Positions 12,526 through 25,130 are shown, counted from the first letter of the stretch. The stretch: DNA of 64,000 nucleotides from Cryptomeria japonica (GCF_030272615.1 NC_081406.1:115787783-115851782); one strand, 5' to 3'. The notes: generated by a model from the sequence alone, not told the origin. A program made the numbers and translations.

Positions 12526-14020
12526 TGTAGCATCGTAAATTGTACGCACTTGCTAGGGTGGTACAATTTCACACCTAGTTTAGCACTCACCTTGGTGCAT
12601 TTTACATTTTGCATTGCACTTCTCCTTTAGCACTTAATTAACCAAATTAATTAGGTCTAAGGTCCTATTTCATCATCCTCTACATCATAAAGTTGGGCCC
12701 TTTCATCATAGTGTGCCCTTTTCATTTTATTCCTCCAATACATCATTCAATCAAAAACGCTAATTAACTCCTATTTTGAACTTGGGGGCTTGGTTTCGAG
12801 GGTCAAAACATCTCGAAATCACCTGTAACTTTGGGATTCTCTTTAAAATCATCATATCCGATGGCCCTGAAAATTTGGTGAAAAGTTGTCGGGACCGTGG
12901 CGCCCCGAGTGCACATGTTCCCGGACATTTTTCCCAAAATTTTGGGAGCACAATCCAATCATAAAATAAAGCTTAACCCCAAGAAATTGGTGGGATATTC
13001 AATCTCTAGGTCAGCCAAAAGACGAAATTACGACCTAGGGTTTCATACATAAGAGCTCTCTTTCTTCATTTGAAGGGATGGGAATTTTGTTTTCAGGAAC
13101 CTCATATGCAGCGAAAGAGAAGATCTTTGAAGACTTCAACAACATTCAACATCCTTCTATCAAGCATTTATCAATTTTATTCATCCATTTAGGGCTTGGA
13201 AGACATTGAAGAACAATAAGAGATTACCGACTGAAGATTGGCTTGTACCCCTCCTTTGAGGGTTGGGTATGATTTCATGTTGTTTTCATGTCTTTGCATA
13301 AGCTTCAATATATCATTTATTCATGCTTTAGATCACATTACATCTTGATTTAGAGCATTTACATTATCATTTACAAGCAATTAGGGTTTACTTTCTAGGT
13401 TGCTCTAGCTTGCTTTCTTGCATTTTAGGACCTTGCACACACACTAGGTCTGCACACACAATACATTTTACAATACAACTTGGCTATTCGTGGAGGTGGA
13501 AATCACCGAAGCGGGGGCTTGACTAAGGCAAAACCCTATATAGCCACCCATACCCTTTTCAGATATAAGTGCAGGTTTCGGGACTCGGACGACAGCGCAG
13601 GAGACAGATCCGGGAAAAGCAGGTCGAGACAGCACTCCACATCAAATTGTAGAGCAAAAGACCTGGACAGGGGCACTGGGTGCCCTGGTCCTGCCAGGAC
13701 AAGGGCCCTGGGCACCCTGGTCCCTGGGACAGAGGCGCTGGGTGCCCTGGTCCTCCGAACAGACAGCATTTTTTGACACTTCCGACAGTTTTCCAGAGTG
13801 CAAAACAGCAGTTTTAGGTGCAGCTTTTGGGACAGAATCAGGATAGTCGCGCCCACGCCCCCGTCCCGAACATTTTCAATCCGACTTTGACTCCGAGTAC
13901 GCATCTGCATTCTTATTTCATCCTTGTATTTATAGCTGTTCATTGTTTAATCTCAATTCTGCAATCTTGTTATTCGTTTGTACATGCATTTTGGGATTAG
14001 GACTTGAACTTGTATCATTT
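12526..14020 (+). repeat. 3' LTR of element A, truncated
   Basis: Matches 1449 to about 2975 of the 5' LTR with scattered substitutions, then stops at 14020, exactly where element B's LTR terminus (TGTGTGGGGG) starts. The last roughly 173 bp of the LTR are missing. The simplest reading is that B inserted here and the far side of B, with the rest of this LTR, was later deleted. Confidence 0.88.
13665..13753. repeat. GC-rich hairpin array in A 3' LTR
   Basis: Three units, GGACAGGGGCAC TGG GTGCCCTGGTCC being the most symmetrical. One unit fewer than the 5' LTR, so the array length changes between the two LTRs of one element. Confidence 0.75.
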
Positions 14021-15665
14021 TGTGTGGGGGAAAAAGCGAGACTAGGTTAACATGCCCTAATCCTACCTCTTGACACACATTACGGAATACAAAAGAGCCT
14101 AGAGATATCACACAATTGGCTACTTCTTTTGGTGAAAGAGAGAGCCACGGGATATCTATTAGGATTTCTATTCCCTTGTTGAAATTGTAAGATTAAGTAA
14201 TGCAAGTTCAAACCCTAATCCCAAAATGCAAGTATGAACCAATAACAAGATTGCAGAATTCAGATTAAACAATGAACAGCTGTAAATGTAAGGATAAAAT
14301 AAGAATGCAGATATGTACCCGTAGTCAAAATCGGATTGAAAATGTTCGGGATGGGGGCGCGGGCGCCACTGTCCTGAAAACTGCATCGGAAACCACTGTT
14401 CTGCACTCTGAAACACTGTCTGAAAACTGTCTGCAAACTGTCTGTCCGGAGGACCAGGGCACCCAGTGCCTCTGTCCTAGGGACCAGGGCACCCAGCACC
14501 CCTGTCCTGGTAGGACCAGGGTGCCCAGCGCCCCTGTCCCAGTCTCCTGCTCTGCAATTTCACACAGAGTGCTGTTCCAACCTTCTCTCTCCAGATTTGT
14601 ATCCCGCGGCGTCGTCCGAATCCCGAAACCTGCAATAATATCTGAAAAGGGGGAGGGGTGGCTATATAGGGTTTTGCCTTAGTCAAACCCCCACTTCGGT
14701 GATTTCCACCTCCACGAATAGCCAAGTTGTTTTGTAAAATGTATTGTGTGTGCAGACCTAGTGTGTGTGCAAGGTCCAAAATGCAAGAAAGCAAACTAGA
14801 GCAACCTAGAAAGTAAACCCTAATTGCTTGCAAATGATAATGTAAATTCTCTAAATCAAGATGCAATGTGATCTAAAGCATGAATAAATGATGTATCAAA
14901 GCTTATGCAAAGACATGAAAACAATACGAAATCATAGCCAACCCTCAAGAGAGGAGTACAAGCCAATCTTCAGTCGGTAATCTCCTATTGTTCTTCAATG
15001 TCTTCCAAGCCCTAAGTGGATGAATGAATTTGATAGATGCTTGATAGAAAAATGTTGTAAGATGTTGAAATCGTCAAAGATCTACTCTTTCGCTACATAT
15101 GAAGTTCCTGGAAACCAAAAATCCATCCCTTCAAATGAGGAAAGAGAGCTTTTAAGTATGAAACCCTAGGTCGTAAATTCGTATTTTGGCCGACCTAGAA
15201 ATTGAATATCCCGCCAATTTCTTGGGGTTAAGCTTTATTTTATGATTGGATCGTGCTCCCAAAATTTTGAGAAAAATGTCCGGGACCATGTGCACCGGGC
15301 GCCACGGTCCTGACAACTTTTCACCAAATTTTCAGGGCCATCGGATATGATGATTTTAGAGAGAATCCCGAAGTTACAGGTGATTTCGAGATGTTTTGAC
15401 CCCGAAATCAAGCCCCCAAGTTTGAATTGGACTTAATTAGGGTTTTTGATTGAGTGATGTATTGAAGGAATAAAATGTGAGGGGCGCGCTTTAATGAAAG
15501 GGCCCAACTTTATGATGATGAAATAGGACCTTAGACCTGATTAATTTGATTAATTAAGTGCTTAAGGAGAAATGCAATGCAGAATGCAAAATGCACTAAG
15601 GCGGGTGCTAAACTAGGTGTGAAATTGTACCACCCTAGCGAGTGCGTACAATTTACGATGCTACA
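14021..15665 (-). repeat. 3' LTR of element B
   Basis: 1645 bp, reverse orientation, from TGTGTGGGGG at 14021 to GATGCTACA at 15665. It is the reverse complement of the A LTR type, with subfamily differences such as GGGGCGCGC at about 15481. It holds a reversed GC-rich hairpin array at 14451-14539. Confidence 0.88.
14451..14539. repeat. GC-rich hairpin array in B 3' LTR
   Basis: Three units that start GGACCAGGG, have CCA in the middle and end CTGTCC; these are the reverse complements of the units in the A LTR. The inner arms change between units (GCACCCAGTGC against GTGCCCAGCGC). Confidence 0.75.
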
Positions 15666-15681
15666 TTTAGCCCCCACTTTA
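15666..15681 (-). other. Polypurine tract of element B
   Basis: TTTAGCCCCCACTTTA on the plus strand, that is TAAAGTGGGGGCTAAA in the element's sense, directly inside the 3' LTR. Confidence 0.75.
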
Positions 15682-16157
15682 GCGGTCATATGAGTACTAC
15701 GTGCATATGCAAGCTAAAGTACAGAAAAGTAAACATCATTTGAAAAAAGGATATATCCATAAGTTGTCAGACGAAGCCCCCAGTGGTATCTGCAGTACAC
15801 AGGTAGGAACCGCACCCTACAAAACAAACGTTAGATCACAAAATCACCTAATGCTTACTAGGGAAAGTGATGAAATCTGTGAGTAGCTATATGCCCCCCC
15901 CTGTTTCGACTTGCTTATTAGGGAGGTGAAACAGGGTAGCATGTTTACTTGCGACAAATTGTGTAATAGAGTGTTGATGAGGGGTGTTCGCTAAATAGGC
16001 TTCATCAGAGCACTTTTTGGAACATCCCGAGAGTAGGAGAAGGAAAATATGATTCCAATGCAACAAATGGCTCGAAAATCGTATCTCCCAAACCCAAGTT
16101 ATGATAAAATGAATGATAGAGGGAAATTAGGGTTTCAAAAAGTAAGAATAAACAAAC

Positions 16158-16168
16158 AAGAGTATATA
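16158..16168 (+). promoter_or_regulatory. Possible TATA box of the antisense PMD gene (B)
   Basis: AGTATATACC about 85 bp upstream of the PMD start codon at 16250, matching the spacing in element A. Confidence 0.4.
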
Positions 16169-16249
16169 CCTCGAAAGTGACACTTGTATTCGTCACTTTG
16201 TTGATTTCAGAATACTATTCAGTGCAGCGGAGCCCACATAGCCATCATC

Positions 16250-18782
16250 ATGCCTTCACGACGAACGGAGCATCCTACGAGGATTGAGAGCCTGTGCCAG
16301 GCCATGATCGACGACGAGCCACTGGACGAGGTGAGTTGACTGAACGTTTGACTTTTGATTTTTCGCATGTTTGACTTTTCTGTGATCGTATGCGGGCCTC
16401 GAAGGCTGACCGGGGCCCACCCAGGGTGCCATGGTCCCTGAGGGGCGCCCTGATCCCCCCAGGGCGCCATGGTCCCTGACAGGGGCGCCATGGTCCTTGA
16501 CAGGGCGCCATGGTCCCCATCAGGGCACCATGGTCCCTGATAGGGCGCCATGGTCCCTGATAGGGCCTGGCGAAAGGTTACAAGGCTAGCATACAATGTA
16601 CAATAGTTTGCATTTGCGATTTCAATGATCGAGTACTGATTATCGTCATGTTTTCGTTTGCAGGGTCTCCCGTACATGAGAAAGCACACAGCGGGACATA
16701 TTCTTCGCACTTTGTGAGATCAGATTCCGCAGCTGACTCAGTCAGAGAGAGACACTCTATCTATTGTAGGATTGTGGTACGTGATTCTGATGCCAGCCAT
16801 TCGATTTCATCGTGCGATGCTGATGGCCTTGATGGAGCGATGGGATCCTGAAACATGTACTTTTCACCTTCCAGTAGGAGAGCTGACGGTCACACTCGAG
16901 GATGTGTACTGTATACTTCGTCTTCCTATCAGAGGAGCGACAGTTACATACACGACCGATCGGTCAGCAGAGGATCATCAGAGAGAGCAGGTGTATTGCA
17001 TAGGGAGAGTCATGCCGAGCGAGACGAGAGGTCGCATCATGGTCAGCTGGCTCTTACATCCTACAGGGGAGGTACCACTTCTGAGATGCCTTATGATAGC
17101 CATCATAGCACTAGCCGTCTGCCCTAATGGGCGAGGGACACACATGCATGGGGGCCTCACATGGTGTATCAGAGAAATGGAGAGACACAGGAGAGTTTAT
17201 GCATGGGGTCGGAGTATGCTTGCACATCTCTATCACGACCTTGAGGAGTATGTATTCGGACAGGGTTGTAGTTTGATGACATGCACACTTCTACAGTTGT
17301 GGATTTTAGAGCATTTCACATGCACCAGGCCCATCGGCTTTCCACTGAGTACAGCGAGCGAGCGACCTAGGGTGTTTTCTTATCCACTTACCAGAGAGTG
17401 GAGATTTGGCGATTTATTATATTGGAGAGTGATTGTTGACAGACTGACAGCCGAGATGATAGTGTGGAGACCTTACCTACTGATGCACAAATGGGATGGT
17501 ATGGAGAGATAGTTAGCATGTCTACAGAGGAACCGCCTACTGCGAGGACGATATGCACACATCATAGTCCCTTTCTACTTTGACCGAGTACAGAGGCAGT
17601 TCGGACTAGAGCAGTGTGTTCCAGCCGATGTGCCCATCTATACTCAACACTCACGGGTCCTTCCCAGACCTGGAGCAGTAGCGAGACCGATGGTAGATGA
17701 TATTGAGACGACAGACTTAGAGGGATCTAATCAAGATGTAGTCACCAACTATTCTGCAGAGCCTGGAGCACAGCGTAGATATGTTTCATGGTTCATGAGA
17801 TCATATCCAGGTCCTATCTTTCCACCAGATCATCCGATAGGCTATCCAGGCCCATGGAGACATGGAGACTGAGACGAGGACGAGGGATCCAAGTCAGAGG
17901 AGCCAGAGGAGGGAGAGTGTCATGAGGAGGCGGGAGATCCTGATCCACCTACAGGCGATCAGCCCAGTGACGAGGAGGAGGAGGATGAGGATGCAGATAG
18001 AGAGGAGGATGAGGAGGAAGAGGATAGAGATGATGAGGAGGAGGCGGATGCAGTTCCCCACCATTCAGGAGATGATACCATAGCTCTGGATCCACCTCTT
18101 ATTCCCCAACAGGGGGAACAGGAGGCGATATGGAGACCTGTCACCAGTACCGTCCAGCCTACACCCATCATGGATAGAGTATGCGAGCGAGGGGAGCCTA
18201 GCAGTGCCCAGGCACAGATGGTACCATATCATGATCCCTACTGGTGCGAGGGAGATCCAGGTATAGTAGGTTTATATTGATTGATTAATGTTTTGATGAT
18301 ATAGAATGGTACTAACAAAAATCTGTTCTACTGCCACAGCTAATGTGTAGGAATGGCGTTCCTTGATTCAGCAGGCAATGACAGACATTTCCATGATAGC
18401 ACAGATCCCCAGTTCCTCACAGATTGCCTATAGGCCTCAGGGGAACGCGGGTCGGCATGAGGATTTGTTTTTCCCATTCCGAGTACAGGTAGATATATGG
18501 AGGGAGAGAGAGAGAGTCCTATCAGAGGACCTCCAGCAGGCGCGGCAGAGAGAGAGAGTCCTATCAGAGGACCTCCAGTAGGCGCGGCGAGATCTAGCAG
18601 TGGCTCAGACTGAGGCTACCACCTATCGCGCGATCCTTATGGATAGGGATCGTAGGAGTTCCTCTCGGAGTCACTCACGATTTGTATCACGCTACACACC
18701 CATGGGTCCACCTTCATGGCCAGACCAAGAGGGAGCATCCAGTCGACACTCTCCAGCCACTAGCCCTAGAGATAGGAGATGA
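16250..18782 (+). pseudogene. Antisense PMD gene of element B, three exons, five stops
   Basis: Exon 1 16250-16330 (MPSRR start, 27 codons), GT-AG intron 16331-16663, exon 2 16664-18260, GT-AG intron 18261-18339, exon 3 18340-18782. The exons total 2121 nt, exactly 707 codons. Exon 2 has the PMD signature (CTFHLPVGELTVTLEDV, LPIRG), a GRGTHMHGGLTWCI segment, a basic/Trp-rich stretch and a long acidic run near 17880-18060. Exon 3 adds a helix with an in-frame 42-bp duplication (gtcct at 18516 and 18558) not present in A, then an Arg/Ser tail. In-frame stops at 16715, 17510, 17870, 18348 and 18579 differ from those in A, so decay was independent. It lies antisense to the element, after pol, with its promoter next to the 3' LTR. 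Confidence 0.88.
16424..16565. repeat. GGCGCCATGGTCCC motif array in first PMD intron (element B)
   Basis: About seven units of roughly 20 bp of the form CAGGGCGCCATGGTCCCTGA. CAGGG and CCCTG are complementary arms around GCGCCATGG, so each unit can form a small hairpin. The array fills nearly half of the 333-bp intron. The corresponding array in A (11700-11784) has fewer units. Confidence 0.82.
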
Positions 18783-18844
18783 TTTTATAATGTAAAAGAG
18801 AGGTCACATTTTGGATATACAGTGACTTGTTTTTGTATACGATC

Positions 18845-18876
<32 letters not shown>

Positions 18877-19392
18877 CTTCTCTTTGTCTCAAATGTGTTA
18901 TCTTTAATGCTTAAAACAACGTATATTTTGTTTTGATTAAATCTAATACATTTGGTAAATGTACATGTATGTTCAGAATTTAATTTCCATGTGATTGATT
19001 TCTCAATGCTCCATGATTAAATTGATACATGTGTGACTTAATTAAAATGTTTAATCAAGTACTACATTGATGATAAGGAAGAAATATGCATTAAGCCTAA
19101 GAATCATATAACTAATGTGATTTAATTTTGAACTTAAACACAACATGATACGATCCTACTTAATACATAAAGACATTGTATAATATGCTAGCATAATGAG
19201 AAATGTAAACCTTTTACAATTTACATTAATGAATTCAAGACAAACTATAAAGTAAGGAGACACGCTTGTCAGGAATGAAGCAATATAGATTAAACAACAT
19301 AACATTTAATTCTATTTTGCTTTAATTAAGAGATACTACCATATTATCCAATGTTGAAGAATTGAAAAAGAAGATAGATGAAGAATGAAGAA
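18783..19392. other. Convergent spacer between PMD gene and pol (element B)
   Basis: AT-rich stretch where the PMD gene (+) and pol (-) converge, with a (TA)n run at about 18847-18872. It is homologous to 8863-9465. No gene seen. Confidence 0.7.
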
Positions 19393-22300
19393 TTAAGCAT
19401 AATATCTACGCAAGTGCATAGCATTAATAGGTTCTTTAAGAGGCGTACCGTCTACATCCGCTATTTTGTAAGCACCTGATCCATAATCCTTAATAACGCT
19501 ATATGGTCCAAGCCAATTAGGACTAAATTTTCCCTTTTCTGTAGGTAAGGCATTCACATTGCGCTGATTCTCATAAAGGACTAAGTCGCCTACTGAGAAG
19601 GAACGTTGAATGACCTTATCATTATAGCTTCGTTGTAGAGTTTTTTGATATGCTTGAATATGCTCAAGAGCGTTTATGCGCTGTTCATCAAGCATCTCAA
19701 GCTGTTGAAGTCGTTGTTCCCTATAAGAGTCATCATCTATTATACCTTTGAGAGAAACCCTAAGTGATGGAATCTCTAATTCTAAGGGCATAATAGCATC
19801 AGCACCATAAACAAGATTATAAGGAGTAGTTCCCGTAGCAATTCGTACACTCATTCGGTAGGCCCAAAGAGCATAGATCAGCTGGTTACTCCAATCCTTA
19901 CCATGCTTATTCACGGTTTTGCGAAGAATTTGTTCAATTATCTTATTGGATGATTTGGCTTGACCATTTGATTGAGGATAGTATGGTATAGAAAATCGAT
20001 GTTTGATATGATACTTCTCGAGGAATTTATTCACGTCCTTGTTCTTAAATGATGTCCCATTATCTGAGATTATAGTAGAAGGTATCCCGAACCGAGAAAT
20101 GATGTTTTCTAGAAGAAATTGACAAATCACTTCAGCAGTAGTAGAGCGAAGGGAAATAGCTTCTACCCACTTTGTAAAGTAATCTGTTGTGGTTATAATG
20201 AAGGTGTGTCCTTGAGATGAAGGAGGAGAGATTTTTCCAATAAGATCCAAACCCCATGCGGAGAAAGGCCAAGAAGCTACTTGAGAACGGAGTTCTTGGG
20301 CAGGAGCATGAATCAGATTATTGTGTTGTTGACACTGATGACATTTCTTAACAAATGAAAAGGAATCCTTCTGCATAGTTTGCCAATAGTATCCCATACG
20401 AAGCAATCTATGAACCAAGGATTTGCCCCCAAAATGCCCCCCACAGGCACCTGAATGTGCCTCTTCAAGAGCAACGGGGATTTCCGACTTGTTAAGACAA
20501 TGAAGGAGAAGACCATCATAACCCCTTCGGTATAGGACATTAGAAAGAATGATATATCTAGCAGACAGCTTGCGGATTCTAGCCCTAGTGTTCCTATTAG
20601 CGAAATCAGGAAAGGTACCATCGGTCAAATATCTTACGATATGCGAGAACCATTCATCTGAGTCTACAAAGTCACAACATGTTATCAAGCTAGAATCATC
20701 TTCAATAGCCAGAGAAATAAGATTGTGAATAACGAAATTAAGATCGACCATAGGGTCCTCTAAAGATACTAGAGAAGCCACACATGCCATTGCATCCGCA
20801 TGTCGATTATCTTTTCGAGTAACGGGTTCCATGGTATAAGAATCAAAATTTTGTAATAAAGAGATAGCAAGATCTTTATATTGTGATAATTTGTCTTGTT
20901 TTGCTTGATATATTCCTGTTACTTGTCTTATAATCAATTGCGAATCTCCATAGATATGTATGTGTTTTATGTTCAGAGCCAAGGCTGCTTTTATTCCCGC
21001 TATAAGAGCCTCATACTCAGCAATGTTATTGGTACACAGGAAATTTAGACGATATGACAAAGGAATGGACTTCTTTGTAGGAGAAATCAAAACAACACCT
21101 GCCCCCGATCCCGTACGACACTTAGAGCCATCAAAGTATAACTCCCAAGTTTCATCTTTCTCTATAGAAAGAATGAAGTCATCAGGAAAGGACTCAGGGT
21201 TAGGGAAGGAGAAAGGCGAAGGGGCCTCAACTAAGTGATCGGTCAATGCTTGTCCTTTAATTGCTCTTTGGGAAACAAACTTAAGGTCAAATTCAGTTAA
21301 CATCATAACCCACTTAGCTAGACGTCCTAATAAATCAGTTTTAGAGAAAAGATGCTTCAAAGGATCAAACTTAACCATGACATGGACTTCTGAATTTAAA
21401 AGATAATGTCTTAATTTCTGAGTCGCAAACACCACAGCCAAGCATTGTCTTTCTATCGCAGAATATCGGGTCTCATAATCGAGTAAGGTACGACTTATGT
21501 AATAAACCGGACATTCCTTACCATCTTTATCATGTTGTGCTAACAATGTTGCGAGAGCATGAGAAGAAGCAGCTGTATACAAAAGGAAGGGTTTAGAAGA
21601 TTCGGCAGGTTGAAGAATAGGAGGACTAGCCAAATACACTTTTAAATCTTCAAATGCTTGCTGACAGTCTTCATTCCATTGAAAAGTGATATCCTTTTTA
21701 AGAAGTTGAGTAAAAGGAAAGGTACGATCCGCAAGTTGAGACACGAACCTACGAATAGCCTGTAAGCTTTTAAGTTGAGACACATTTCAAGAAGGTGGCA
21801 TGTTAACAATAGCATCTATTTTCTTAGTATCCACCTCAATCCCACGATGCGAAACTATGAATCCTAATAGTTTTCCACTATTCACACCAAAAACACATTT
21901 TCGGGGATTCAAGCGCATGTGATATTTACGAATTCTTTCAAAAATTTGGCAGAGGATTTTAACATGATCCATGCGAAGAAAGGATTTAGCTAAAATATCA
22001 TCAACATAATCCTCTAAAATCTTATGCATATAATCATGAAAGATAAGGGTCATCGCTCGTTGATAAGTTGCACCGGCGTTTTTAAGTCCAAAAGGCATCA
22101 TTATCCAACAAAACGTACCCCAAGGAGTGGTGAAAGTGGTTTTGAATTGATCTTGAGGGTTTATGAAAATTTGATTATAGCCTGAAAAACCATCCATGAA
22201 GGATAACAAGGCATGTCCTGCCGTAGAATCAACTATCATGTCAATGTTTGGAAGAGGGAAATCATCTTTTAAAGAAGCCTTATTTAGATCCCGAAAGTCG

Positions 22301-24960
22301 GTACACATCCTTATTTTGTTATCTGGTTTAGCCACAATGACAATATTTGAAATCCATGGGGAATAGTCAATAGGGCGGATGAATCCAGCCTCCAATAATT
22401 TTTCAATCTCAGCTTTAACAAGCAGAGCCACCTTAGGATTCATTTTTCGAATCTTTTGTTTCACGGGCTTAGCGTCAGGAACTAAGACAATATTATGAGT
22501 AACGATCTTAGGATCTATACCAGGCATGTCAGAATATGCCCAAGCAAAGATCTCAGGGAATTCATGCAATAGTTCTTCATATTGTTTCTGTTCCTCTTCA
22601 TCCAAACATTTCCCAATTTTAATGACTTTCTCTTTGTTGCAAGGATCCATCTTAACATCAAGGGTATCACTTATGAGAAGATTACTTTGTTGAGGAGTAT
22701 CCTTTAACTGAGGGAATTCTTTCACAATCTCATCATTATCAATCTCTTTTCCAAAATAAGCTTCGGTGTTCAAACAATAAGGGAGTCCCCTATTGTGATG
22801 ATAACGAGGAAGAGTGTCATAAGCTCCCAAGAACTCAGCTAAAGCATCGTCAGTAGGGAAGATATCCAAAGCATAATCACCCGAAGAATCCTCATCAATA
22901 TACTCAGGGTGTTGTATTGATAGAGATGTAGAGATAGCATTAACACTAATGCATGGTCTTTTAGAAGCTTTAGTACGTCTGCAGGGATTAAAGCCAAGTC
23001 CAAAGGCATAATTGTGAAAATTAGTCTCTAGAGGAACTCTTATCCCTTGTTCATGAGCACCACAACCTTTTCCATGATACCCATGCTTAGCAAAAATGCG
23101 AAAACCACGACCATAACGATCAGCCATTTCAGGAAGAGAAGGTGGTTTTTCATAAGACAAAGAATCAAACTCTTCATAATTATAGATGTGAGGAGAAGAA
23201 GTTTGAGAAGCGGCAACAAAATTATTACTCATAGATTCAGGTAAGGTTGATTGATTTTTAGTTTCTTCTTTCTTTTCAACTTTATGATTTTCAGCTTCTT
23301 CCTTCTTTTCAATTTTAATTTCTCTAGAAGGAACCTTATATTCACCTACAAAGGTAGGGTTAAAATCAAGAGATCCCCAATCATCTTCTGCGAGGACCTT
23401 CTCAGGATCAAAATCCTTTTTATGTGTATTTTCAAGTCGAGAAGGATCTTCTTCAGGAGTTCCAGACTCATCCAAAGGATTTTGACCATCGGAAAGCGAA
23501 GACTCATCGATAGGTTTCTTATTTAAAGAGTCATTACTAGATGAGGATGGCTTAGAAGACTCTCCTTTGGAATTAGATGTTTGTAGACAAGCTTGAAAAT
23601 TAGTATCACCCATCAAAGTGTATGTCTTATTGTTATAAACGAATTTAACTTGTCTATGCAATGTAGAGGGGACAGCTTGCATGCTGTGAATCCAAGGCCT
23701 CCCTAATAACAAGTTATATGTTAAATTTCCCGGCATAACATGGATAGGAGTAGGCAAAGTAATAGGTCCCACTGTGAGAGGTAAGGTGATGATACCTAAT
23801 GAAGTCTTAGCCACATTGTCAAAGCCACGAATGGGACGAGAGTCAGGCTCCATAAGAGATGTATCCACATTCATCTTATGCAATAAATTAATGCTACATA
23901 CATTAAGGCCAAAGCCATTATCTACTAGTGTTCGTCTTATAGCAGTGTCTTTCATGACAACCACAATCATCAAGGGATCATATTGTTGTTGAATTTCACT
24001 AGTAGGCAACTCATCTTGAGAAAACACAATTTGAGCTTTAGGATTCATCACAGAGTTAACAAAAGATGCTATATTACTAGACGTATTCGGTGGAGGAACA
24101 TTCAAATCTTTCAAGGCATCTTGTAACATTCCATGATGAGCGGAAGAAGTTTGAATCAAATCCCAAAGGGATATCTTAGCAGGGGTAGCTTTAAGTTGTT
24201 CTATGAGATCATATTCCTTACCCATAACTTGCGAAATACGGGGAGCTTGAGGAAGAATTGGTTGAGGATTAGGAAGGGAAACTGGAATAACAGGAGGAGG
24301 ATTAGGTTGCCTATTATTTCTGGTATGATAAGTATGGGCAACCGCATGATAACTCTCTCTAGTTATTTGTTTAGCATAATTGTAAGGACTTATAGGTTTT
24401 CTTCCTTGTACAGTGATGATTGGTTTATTCGGGGTGCGAAAGGAATCATGATCATACCTCCCTTGGACAGTAAGGAGGGGTGATTTAAGAACTTGAAAGG
24501 TGGGAGAAGGATAAGCACCTTGGACTTCAAAGAGAGGCTTATTATGTTCATTCAAGTTTATCATGTTAACCAATTTAGAGGCCTTGTTTTTGTTTATAGG
24601 TTTCGACAAAGCCACAAAGTCATCAAGAGCATCATCCAACAAAGCATGATCATATCGGTTAAAAGGTTTGTCTTTTGATTCAAAAGGAGACATCTCCTCA
24701 TAGAGGGGATTATTGAAAACAACCATGTTACTAGATTCAGGGGAAGAGTGGATAGGAATGTATCCTTGAGAGGAATCATTCGACTTATCTTTCTCATCAC
24801 ACCTAAATGGCATAGTAACAAGGTTTACGAGTTTTTGGTAAAATGAAGGTTTAGCATCCTTAGGGTTTAAAAACTCATCTAAAGCTTCATCTAATTCATC
24901 TTGGCTATACTCATAATAATCATCAAAAGCATGAACATTTTGCAAATAAAAATCTGACAT
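19393..24960 (-). pseudogene. Element B polyprotein: PR, RT, RNase H x2, integrase; single stop
   Basis: Runs from ATG at 24960 to the stop at 19393, about 1856 codons in one frame, broken only by TGA at 21786-21784, next to a 12-bp deletion relative to A. Order: acidic Gag-less N-terminus; retropepsin segment, with VDNGFG where A has VDNGSG; G-patch-like motif (YGRGFRI, then HGYHGKGCG) near 23090; RT with YVDD near 22010; RNase H; second RNase H (YFDGSK near 21127); integrase. In the integrase core the catalytic Glu of NGQAE is Lys (NGQAK, about 19963), while LDLIG and SDNGTS are kept. As it stands, B should not be able to integrate by its own enzyme. Confidence 0.92.
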
Positions 24961-25110
24961 TTTGAAAAGATTGCATAAAATTTAAACACACAATGCAAAA
25001 GAAACACACTCCTTTTTTTTTTTTTTCTTTTTCTCTTTTAATGAAATGAAAACACACTAAATCTAGATCTAGATCTAATAAATGCAATGCAAGAGGAAGC
25101 AATGATAGAT

Positions 25111-25127
25111 TCACGTCGGGTTCACCA
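25111..25127 (-). promoter_or_regulatory. Primer-binding site of element B
   Basis: Reverse complement of the A site (TGGTGAACCCGACGTGA in the element's sense), separated from the 5' LTR by three bases. Confidence 0.8.
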
Positions 25128-25130
25128 AAA

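Larger units (their letters stand above)
1449..14020 (+). mobile_element. Tat-lineage Ty3/Gypsy element A, 3' LTR truncated
   Basis: Retroelement in forward orientation: 5' LTR (1449-3148), primer-binding site, protease-RT-RNase H-RNase H-integrase frame (3316-8862), an oppositely oriented PMD gene (11944-9466), polypurine tract, and a 3' LTR (from 12526) that stops at 14020 where element B begins. The second, archaeal-type RNase H after the usual one is the mark of the Tat lineage. No Gag domain is present. A is the same family as B, with closely similar proteins in the same order. The five bases before the 5' LTR are AATGT, but the other flank is lost, so a target duplication cannot be tested. 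Confidence 0.93.

Noticed and set aside
16219-16710. 163-codon minus-strand frame over the first PMD intron of B
   Set aside because: Translation of the GGCGCCATGGTCCC repeats gives a repetitive GTMAP-like peptide; it is an artefact of the array.
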